This document shows, one piece after another, positions 1 through 4,905 of a stretch of DNA of 5,637 bases. The stretch covers positions 1 to 5,637 of the forward strand of contig JAKSHV010000083.1 in assembly GCA_024399225.1 (NCBI GenBank), read 5' to 3'. The position numbers and the translations under genes were made by a program. The notes under the pieces were generated by a model. It saw only the letters and a list, made by a program, of their open reading frames with translations, was not told the DNA's origin and ran no database searches. Within the stretch, counting starts at the first letter, position 1; every line of letters begins with the position of its first letter. Source of the DNA: an archaeon. Lineage in GTDB: Archaea; Thermoplasmatota; Thermoplasmata; Methanomassiliicoccales; Methanomethylophilaceae.

Positions 1-99
1 CGGTGGCTCTAACGTTATGAGGGAACGGAGTAGAGGTAACAGTTATCCTATCTCCTCGGACACCGATGCTTGTTGGTAGAAATATGGGGAAGAGGTTTA
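1..99. other. Intergenic edge; possible 3' end of a plus-strand gene
   Basis: No supported gene lies here. The only open stretch is plus-strand frame 2, which is open from the window edge to a TAG at 77-79 and would encode about 25 residues ending in ...DTDACW. If real, it is the C-terminus of a gene converging on the surface-protein gene, and the hairpin at 100-121 would sit between the two. An open run this short is easily expected by chance, and its codon choice is not distinctly like the neighbouring genes. The other plus-strand frames hit stops at once. On the minus strand no plausible start for a downstream gene is seen. Confidence 0.2.
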
Positions 100-121
100 G
101 GTGTCGGATCGCTCCGACACC
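100..121 (-). terminator. Hairpin terminator after the surface-protein gene
   Basis: A perfect 9-bp inverted repeat, GGTGTCGGA / TCCGACACC, encloses a 4-nt loop. Read on the minus strand the loop is GCGA, a GNRA-type tetraloop that would make a very stable RNA hairpin. It begins only 5 nt past the TGA stop (127-129) of the minus-strand gene, as expected of a 3'-end signal. The sequence after it on the minus strand (TAAACCTCTTCCCC) is pyrimidine-rich but not a clean U tract, so it may act as a 3'-end stabiliser rather than a classical terminator. It could also serve a converging plus-strand gene. Confidence 0.6.
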
Positions 122-126
122 AATGA

Positions 127-1896
127 TCAGTGTTTCCTATGGAATGCCAAAGCCATGATGGCAAGCATTGCGACTATGGCGATGATAGCAGGTGACAGGG
201 TCCCGAGGTCCCTGCCTCCGAGATCGCCGCTGAGAACACCAGTATCGCTCTTGGTGTAGGTGACGGTCTCACTGACATTGGAATATGCCTTTCCCGAAAC
301 TACTTTCTTATCGGGGCTGAGACCTTTGATGGTGGGGCTGGTGACGGAATAGTCCTTTCCGTATGCTACGCTTGTTGTACTAGGTATGGCGACATCGGTT
401 CCACGCTCATCTACGTACCTTACAGTGATGATGAATGTTTCGGGTGTATAGTCAAGATATTTCACCGAATCTTCGTCCGCCCCGGTTACAGATACCCATC
501 CTGCGGGGGCAGTATAACCTCTGATGGTAGGTACATCATAATCTGCAGAGTCCATGAACCTGAGCTGCATAACATAATCCTCATGGATGGATTCTTTGGT
601 GACCTTGTCCCTGTGGACGATTGTCATCTTGAATGTTGCAGGCTGGAAATCCGCCCAGACCTTCTTGTCAATCTGGTCCATGGTTCCGTCGAGATACTCG
701 GGACCTTTGAATCCCTTGATGGGGTCCACCTTGATATGATAGTCGTCCATATAACGGACCGTGTAGGTCTTCTCTTCCTTGGACATGTTGTACTTGTTGA
801 TAACCACGGTCAGGGTGCAGTCCTTGCCGGTGTAGGTGACATCTACGGTAACATCTTCAAGACCCATGGTCCCAGTTACAACAGGTTTGTTTGCCCCGTA
901 ACCTGTGATCTCGGGACTATTAACGTGGTATTTCGCTCCACTATTGAGTGACTCGACATGGGCATCTGCCACTGCGTCCCCTTTCAAGTTCTTGTAGTTG
1001 ATCGTAAGGGTGTAGGATTGCTTGGAATATGAGACATTGATGACATCGCACTGAAGTGCCAGGGTTCCTGAAACGGTGCTCTTCGAAGCAACATACCCGG
1101 TAATCGAAGGGACTTCGATGGAATAGTCCGAACCGACTGCCACGTTCTTGTTGAATATGTCTCCGATAAGGTCGCCGTGGGAGTCGACGGGCCTTATGGT
1201 GACTCCGTCCAGGCGTTTTATCAGAGCGTCGGAGGTCTTATAGAACCAATGCCCCGAGAAGGTGGCATCTGCTGTGATAGGGGTCTTCTCGTCGGAATCC
1301 TTGAAGGTGCAACCGGTGAATCCGACGGCGTCGAATGAGCTGATGCCCTCCCCGAACTTCAGATACTTCAGATCCGAACCGTTCCAGGGAGCGTTACCAT
1401 AGTATGCTGCGGAAGAACCGTCATCCGAATACGCGAACATCGTACCGTCTCCCTTGGTGAGGGTAATATCTTCGATGTGTGCGGCATCCTTGAACGCGGT
1501 TGCATTGCAGCTGATGGGCATCACCAGTGTCTTGATACCGTTGCATCCACTGAATGCACCATCGCCGATATCGGTGACGGAATCGGCAATGGTGACGGAT
1601 GTTACGCTCCATTGATCGATGAAAGCATTCTTTCCGATGTGGGTGACACCGTCCTCGATGATTACAGTGTAGAACACTTCGTTCTTCCAGGGTGCTTTCA
1701 CATACTGGTTGTAATCATACATCGCACCGGTTCCCGAGATGGTGAGGGTGCGGTTGCTTATGTTGTAGTCGACATTGTCTCCGCAGTCTCCGGCATCGGA
1801 ACCGTCCGATACAACGGTGACGCAGACCAATGCGGCTATTGTCAGTGCGCCGAAAATCAGCGCCGAACGCATGGCTGACATACCAATCCATTTCAT
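127..1896 (-). CDS. Secreted, membrane-anchored BspA-LRR / MucBP-repeat surface protein
   Basis: This is a 589-residue predicted surface protein, probably an adhesin-like cell-envelope protein; its ligand cannot be told from sequence. The N-terminus is a Sec signal (Arg10, then a hydrophobic run at about 11-29, with a likely cut near the SDA at 33-35). Cys25 is preceded by LV, so it is not a good lipobox. Residues about 37-200 match the BspA-type leucine-rich (LRR_5) style: a CGDNV start, LTISGTGAMYDY, APW, then strands such as VIIEDGVTHIGKNAF and VTIADSVTDIGDGAFSGC. Five MucBP-like beta modules follow (about 232-547). The end is a Gly/Asp linker, a membrane helix (about 568-585) and a basic RKH tail, fitting a C-terminal anchor with the bulk outside the cell. 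The ATG at 1894-1896 is used here. In-frame ATGs at codons 6 and 9 also keep the signal peptide, and no Shine-Dalgarno decides between them. The gene stands alone, divergent from the next one. Family assignment is by recognition of the repeat style; adhesion is inferred. Confidence 0.85.
   Translation of the reverse strand: MKWIGMSAMRSALIFGALTIAALVCVTVVSDGSDAGDCGDNVDYNISNRTLTISGTGAMYDYNQYVKAPWKNEVFYTVIIEDGVTHIGKNAFIDQWSVTSVTIADSVTDIGDGAFSGCNGIKTLVMPISCNATAFKDAAHIEDITLTKGDGTMFAYSDDGSSAAYYGNAPWNGSDLKYLKFGEGISSFDAVGFTGCTFKDSDEKTPITADATFSGHWFYKTSDALIKRLDGVTIRPVDSHGDLIGDIFNKNVAVGSDYSIEVPSITGYVASKSTVSGTLALQCDVINVSYSKQSYTLTINYKNLKGDAVADAHVESLNSGAKYHVNSPEITGYGANKPVVTGTMGLEDVTVDVTYTGKDCTLTVVINKYNMSKEEKTYTVRYMDDYHIKVDPIKGFKGPEYLDGTMDQIDKKVWADFQPATFKMTIVHRDKVTKESIHEDYVMQLRFMDSADYDVPTIRGYTAPAGWVSVTGADEDSVKYLDYTPETFIITVRYVDERGTDVAIPSTTSVAYGKDYSVTSPTIKGLSPDKKVVSGKAYSNVSETVTYTKSDTGVLSGDLGGRDLGTLSPAIIAIVAMLAIMALAFHRKH
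256..1203 (-). repeat. Five MucBP-like protein repeats (codons ~232-547)
   Basis: Five consecutive modules share the pattern beta-strand (V/I-T-V/I-x-Y/R), an acidic/Gly turn, a Y-x-V strand, then I-x-G-(Y/F/L), and a closing V-x-Y strand. The glycine of the I-x-G motif falls at residues 267, 332, 395, 460 and 525, giving a period of 65, 63, 65 and 65. The second and fifth copies are the most canonical. The third (about 360-417) is the most diverged: it has extra charged residues (NKYNMSKEEK), G-F in place of G-Y, and no closing V-x-Y. The repeats are clear in protein but not near-identical in DNA, so they are old duplications and should not be very recombination-prone. Confidence 0.75.
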
Positions 1897-1912
1897 TCAA
1901 GGTTTAAAATGA

Positions 1913-1924
1913 TTGTTTTAACAA
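1913..1924 (-). promoter_or_regulatory. AT-rich promoter element / inverted repeat upstream of the surface-protein gene
   Basis: TTGTTTTAACAA is a perfect 5-2-5 inverted repeat (TTGTT/AACAA) lying 17-28 nt before the minus-strand ATG. Read on the minus strand it includes TTAAAA, which could be a TATA-like box for a near-leaderless transcript. The dyad symmetry would equally suit an operator. A second possible minus-strand TATA (TTTAATAT) lies at 1951-1958 and would give a leader of about 30 nt. No Shine-Dalgarno precedes the ATG. The exact start of transcription cannot be chosen from sequence alone. Confidence 0.35.
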
Positions 1925-1950
1925 AGGTTATGTTTGCCGCCGAACCACAC

Positions 1951-1958
1951 ATATTAAA
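1951..1958 (+). promoter_or_regulatory. TATA-like box for the Arg-rich/solenoid protein gene
   Basis: ATATTAAA is centred about 33 nt before the ATG at 1988. With usual archaeal spacing (TATA centre about 26 nt before the start site), transcription would begin near 1980, leaving a leader of only about 7 nt. The sequence just before the ATG (ATTCCATTAAC) has no Shine-Dalgarno, consistent with leaderless or near-leaderless translation. The same AT-rich block read on the other strand is TTTAATAT, so it may serve the divergent gene too. No clear purine-rich BRE precedes it. Confidence 0.4.
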
Positions 1959-1987
1959 CGTAGTATCCATTCCCAGATTCCATTAAC

Positions 1988-3712
1988 ATGACTTCCGAAG
2001 ACCGTGAATACAGGAACCGCAGGAGCGACGACGGACAGAGATCCGGAGGACGCTCCGGCGACAGACCCCGCGACAGCAGGGGATACCGCCCCCGCGACGA
2101 CCGCAGACCCAGAGATGGAAACAGGTCTGAAGGAAGAGGTTACGGTGACCGCTCAAGGGGTGGAGACCGTCGGTCCGGTGGCGACAGACCCCGTGACGGA
2201 TACAGGTCCCGCGACGGCGGGAGGACCGACAGGAGAGGTCCCAGGGATGACAGGGGACACAGGGACGACCGCAGGTCCGGCGGATACCGTGACAGACCGA
2301 GGGATGACAGGAGGGAGCACCGTGAGGAACACGAGGAGAGACCCAAGTTATCCATTCCCGAGGACATCACCGCAATTCTCCACAAGGGAGTCGACTGCGA
2401 GGTCAACGGAAGGACCGACCTTGCATTGATCCTCTATCTCCATGGAGCTTCCAAGCTCAACGGAGGTTGCGAGAACAATCTTCTCCGTATGCTCAAGGCC
2501 GCAGGTAAGGATCAGTTCTCCACCATCAGGGGAAGGATGGTCAAGGACTGCCCCGCAGAGATCATCCCCGTTTTCGATTATCTTTGTTCCACCATCGATG
2601 CCGAATACGATGTATCGGGAATCACCGAGGCAGCAGAGAAGGGAAACATCAATGCCATCCACTGCCTCATCCGCATGGGTTCCGTCGAGAAGGACAGCGA
2701 GCTCATCGATTCCTATGCCAAAGGGCTCTACAGCATGCCCGATGTCGTCACCAAGGGACTCGAGATCCTTTCCAGGAAGAAGGACTCCGCCAAGGCGAGG
2801 AAGTACCTGGACGATTACAACGACTATCTCACACTCAGAAAATCCATCCCCATAGTGTTCCAGAGGAGCATGAAGGGAGAATCCCACGCAAAGAAGGAGC
2901 TCAACAGGCTTGCCGGACGCTACCCCGAGGCTAAGTTCCTCGAGGGATATGTAGCAGCATACAACGAGGGAACCGGTGACGAGTACCTTAAGAAAGGCAT
3001 GGCGAACAACATGCCTGCGATCCTCGTAAACCTTCAGAACATCAAGGTCACCGACCCTATATTCCACAAGTATCTCAAGGCGAAGAAGCTCCAGTCCAAG
3101 GGCGAACAGTGGATCCCCCTGATGGTCGAGGCCGTCAACGGCGGTTCCGACGAGGCCATGGACGAGCTCTATGATGTGAGGAACACCTGGGAGGTCAGGA
3201 GGATGCTCCAGTCCTACTACCTCGCCAAGGGAGACATCGAGAACCTCGCCCTCGGTTATGACGGAAAGGATTCCACCTTCCTTGACAAGTACTGCAACGG
3301 CGAGGCTGCCAAGATCATCGAGGTCGGAAAGATCATCGGCGGAAACAGGGAGATCGATTGGCTCAGCAAATCCTACAAGAACGGCTGCACCGAGTGCAGG
3401 GACGAGCTCATCAGGATCGCCGACGACAAGTTCCGCTACGGCAAACCTCTGCTCTATGCACTCCACGACACCGGTGCCGACAAGAAGGCGGCCGATGTTT
3501 ACTTCGACATGGAAAGGGTCGGAGATCCCTCTCTGCCTTCCGTGAAGTGGCTGGCCAAGGTCTGCCGCGAAGAAGAGGCGAAGGAATATGTACGTTCCAA
3601 GTTCGAGGCAATCAACGACCTCGAGACCTTCGAGTACATCTTCGAGGAGGACGGCTACGTTCCCAGGAAGCAGTTCCAGGCCGAGAAGAAAAGGAACTCC
3701 AAACGTTACTGA
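1988..3712 (+). CDS. Arg/Asp/Gly-rich disordered domain fused to an alpha-helical repeat (Sel1/TPR-like) protein
   Basis: This is a 574-residue cytoplasmic protein of unknown function, with no signal peptide or membrane segment. Residues 1-119 are low complexity: about 39 Arg, 21 Asp and 20 Gly in the first 120, with no Lys before residue 120 and no Leu, Ile, Val, Phe, Trp or Cys. It is spaced by tyrosines in GY contexts at 33, 52, 72 and 100. Residues about 121-560 are predicted wholly helical, in short amphipathic pairs with the Ala/Leu/Gly/Tyr spacing of Sel1 or TPR solenoids (for example AAEKGNINAIHCLIRMG and FLEGYVAAYNEGTG). Lysine is common there, and the tail is basic (KKRNSKRY). A CTEC pair sits at 467-470, but no second Cys pair makes it a zinc site. 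Families with RGG/RD-rich tails often bind RNA or form condensates, so an RNA- or ribosome-linked scaffold role is a reasonable but unproven inference. The gene appears monocistronic, with its own promoter and a terminator right after the stop. Confidence 0.9.
   Translation: MTSEDREYRNRRSDDGQRSGGRSGDRPRDSRGYRPRDDRRPRDGNRSEGRGYGDRSRGGDRRSGGDRPRDGYRSRDGGRTDRRGPRDDRGHRDDRRSGGYRDRPRDDRREHREEHEERPKLSIPEDITAILHKGVDCEVNGRTDLALILYLHGASKLNGGCENNLLRMLKAAGKDQFSTIRGRMVKDCPAEIIPVFDYLCSTIDAEYDVSGITEAAEKGNINAIHCLIRMGSVEKDSELIDSYAKGLYSMPDVVTKGLEILSRKKDSAKARKYLDDYNDYLTLRKSIPIVFQRSMKGESHAKKELNRLAGRYPEAKFLEGYVAAYNEGTGDEYLKKGMANNMPAILVNLQNIKVTDPIFHKYLKAKKLQSKGEQWIPLMVEAVNGGSDEAMDELYDVRNTWEVRRMLQSYYLAKGDIENLALGYDGKDSTFLDKYCNGEAAKIIEVGKIIGGNREIDWLSKSYKNGCTECRDELIRIADDKFRYGKPLLYALHDTGADKKAADVYFDMERVGDPSLPSVKWLAKVCREEEAKEYVRSKFEAINDLETFEYIFEEDGYVPRKQFQAEKKRNSKRY
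2039..2323 (+). repeat. Imperfect tandem repeat encoding RSGG...DRPRD...RDxxRR units
   Basis: Within the Arg-rich N-terminus an imperfect unit of about 35-45 residues recurs. RSGG starts at residues 18, 62 and 96; DRPRD at 25, 66 and 102. GYR at 32, 71 and 99 and RD(D/x)RR endings fall between. The DNA repeats too: GACAGACCCCGCGAC at 2060-2074, GACAGACCCCGTGAC at 2183-2197, and a diverged copy beginning GACAGACCGAGGGATGAC at 2291-2308. This looks like growth of the low-complexity region by internal duplication, and its length probably varies between strains. It also explains long open overlapping frames in this stretch, which are not genes. Confidence 0.6.
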
Positions 3713-3720
3713 AACCAATT

Positions 3721-3752
3721 CAGAAGGGGTCACGCCCCCTTCTGTCTCTTTT
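3721..3752 (+). terminator. Hairpin plus T-rich terminator
   Basis: CAGAAGGGG (3721-3729) pairs perfectly over 9 bp with CCCCTTCTG (3736-3744) across a 6-nt loop, followed by TCTCTTTT. It starts 8 nt after the TGA of the solenoid-protein gene. The hairpin with a T-rich run is a good intrinsic-type terminator, and in archaea the T run alone can end transcription. It separates the upstream gene from the membrane-protein pair, which has its own TATA-like box. Confidence 0.75.
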
Positions 3753-3777
3753 GATATTATCTGCCCTCCGGGTAATC

Positions 3778-3785
3778 CATAAATC
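3778..3785 (+). promoter_or_regulatory. TATA-like box for the membrane-protein pair
   Basis: CATAAATC is centred about 26 nt before the ATG at 3808, the spacing expected if transcription starts at or next to the ATG. No Shine-Dalgarno is present before that ATG (CACTCCCA), so a leaderless transcript is likely. The box is a weak match to the archaeal consensus. An alternative AT-rich stretch (TTGATATTAT, 3751-3760) is further upstream and overlaps the end of the terminator. Confidence 0.4.
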
Positions 3786-3807
3786 ACACTAACCTAATCC
3801 ACTCCCA

Positions 3808-4905
3808 ATGAATCCGTTCCATCTATCGGGAAAATCCGCAGAGGATGTCGCAGTCGATAACTGCGGTTTCATCAGACGGAACGGCAGGATGGTCCGCTTG
3901 AAGGACCGGTTCGAACCGTACCTCGGAATAATGGCCGGTGCGATGCTCTTCATCAGCGGAGCATACCAGTTCTTCAACAACCATTCATATGATTTCTTCA
4001 GCCCCAATGCGACACTTCTGATGCGTCTCATCCCCATCATCGCGGGAATCGTCATCATGTCCATGGGAAGGCGCCCCCTGATCATCGCCATCGGAGTCTA
4101 TTCAACCGCCGTGGGTCTTCAGAGGCTGGTCAACGCCGTGTCGATCCTGTCGAGCAAACAAACCATGATGGCAGGGTACAACACGTCGGTATTGACGATC
4201 CTCGGCACCTTCACCCTGATCCTAGCCATCAACTGTCTCTACAGCGGACACCGTTTCTACCGTAACGATCCCCGCAGGTCGCTAGGTCTGAAGGCGACCG
4301 GATTCTTCTTCTCCGCCGAGTACACCCTTCTGCTGTACCGCGAGACCATCTACGGCACCAACTATCAGGAATTCATCTTCGACAACTCGGATATCTTCAT
4401 CTACCTCATCCAGTTCGTCATCCTCCTGTTCCTGCTGGAAACCCCCGCGTTCCGCAAGAGGGAACGCATGGAGAGGAGCACGCGTGACCTCGACATCGCA
4501 CGCACCGCACACACCTTCGACGAGGATGTCGGTATCGGACAGAAGCAGGCGATGATTTTGTCGGTGATGTTCAGCGACCGTTCCGCATGGACTCCTGTTT
4601 CGGAGGGGCCCGTGGAATCCGAATACAGGTTCCGTGTCCGTAACAGCTACAGCCGTACATCCGTCATCCTGCAGAAGTGGCGGGATTCAGACTACATTTA
4701 CATGACAGTCAGCGATTATGCCGAGGAGAGCATCCTGCTTGCTCAGCGTTTCACATTCTGTTCCGCAGGTTTCATCGAAGAGAACGGGGTCAACATTCTG
4801 GCACTTTGTTCTCCCGACGGTTCCGTCCTCAGACTGAAGATACGCGACGCCTCCGACGAGTGCATCCCCGAGGAGAAACTGGAGGTGCTGAACTGTCACT
4901 ACTGA
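3808..4905 (+). CDS. Six-helix membrane protein with cytosolic C-terminal domain, unknown function
   Basis: This is a 365-residue integral membrane protein that I do not recognise as a named family. A basic N-terminus (RRNGRMVRLKDR) is followed by six hydrophobic segments at about 37-56, 70-87, 90-112, 127-146, 160-177 and 195-211. A soluble C-terminal domain runs from about 212 to 365. Positive charges cluster at the N-terminus, between helices 2 and 3 (GRR), between 4 and 5 (HRFYRNDPRR) and after helix 6 (RKRERMER). By the positive-inside rule this gives N-in/C-in topology with the tail in the cytosol. The tail has beta-like alternating stretches (YRFRVRNS, VLRLKIRD) and a W261-x-P motif followed by V-E-x-E-x-R-x-R-x-R that reappears in the next protein. 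No catalytic motif, nucleotide-binding loop or metal site is evident. It is the first gene of a two-gene unit and its 3' end overlaps the next gene. Sensor, scaffold or envelope-stress roles are possible but nothing in the sequence selects one. Confidence 0.85.
   Translation: MNPFHLSGKSAEDVAVDNCGFIRRNGRMVRLKDRFEPYLGIMAGAMLFISGAYQFFNNHSYDFFSPNATLLMRLIPIIAGIVIMSMGRRPLIIAIGVYSTAVGLQRLVNAVSILSSKQTMMAGYNTSVLTILGTFTLILAINCLYSGHRFYRNDPRRSLGLKATGFFFSAEYTLLLYRETIYGTNYQEFIFDNSDIFIYLIQFVILLFLLETPAFRKRERMERSTRDLDIARTAHTFDEDVGIGQKQAMILSVMFSDRSAWTPVSEGPVESEYRFRVRNSYSRTSVILQKWRDSDYIYMTVSDYAEESILLAQRFTFCSAGFIEENGVNILALCSPDGSVLRLKIRDASDECIPEEKLEVLNCHY
4881..4887 (+). promoter_or_regulatory. Strong Shine-Dalgarno site inside the end of the upstream gene
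   Basis: GGAGGTG is a seven-base match to the complement of the archaeal 16S 3' end (CACCUCC). It lies in the last codons of the first membrane-protein gene, 5 nt before an in-frame CTG (4893-4895) and 14 nt before a second one (4902-4904) that overlaps the TGA as CTGA. It is the only convincing ribosome-binding site before a gene in this window, as expected for an internal operon gene in an archaeon whose lead genes are leaderless. Its bases also encode Glu-Val in the upstream protein, so the match could be fortuitous. Confidence 0.5.

Noticed and set aside
583..951. Plus-strand open frame within the surface-protein gene, and a similar one at 1477-1878
   Set aside because: Both are antisense to clearly recognisable MucBP-like and LRR coding sequence, with no ribosome-binding site or promoter and no recognisable domain.
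1822..1824. Cys25 of the surface protein as a lipoprotein lipidation site
   Set aside because: It is preceded by Leu-Val rather than a small residue at -1, and a C-terminal membrane helix already supplies an anchor.
2004..2429. Plus-strand overlapping frame giving a Thr/Ala/Pro/Asp-rich protein
   Set aside because: It is an out-of-frame reading of the repeated Arg/Asp codons. It has no start signals, and its composition is explained by the frame shift of the repeat.
3386..3397. C-T-E-C in the solenoid protein as a zinc-binding motif
   Set aside because: No second Cys/His pair is close enough. The segment fits the helical repeat pattern, so a single CxxC is not sufficient evidence.
2348..3787. 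A 479-codon minus-strand open frame antisense to the solenoid-protein gene
   Set aside because: It mirrors a GC-rich gene whose codons rarely give stops on the opposite strand. Its translation is a composition artefact with no domain pattern, it has no upstream signals of its own, and it runs through the plus-strand terminator. The plus-strand gene has clear helical repeats, a promoter and a terminator.
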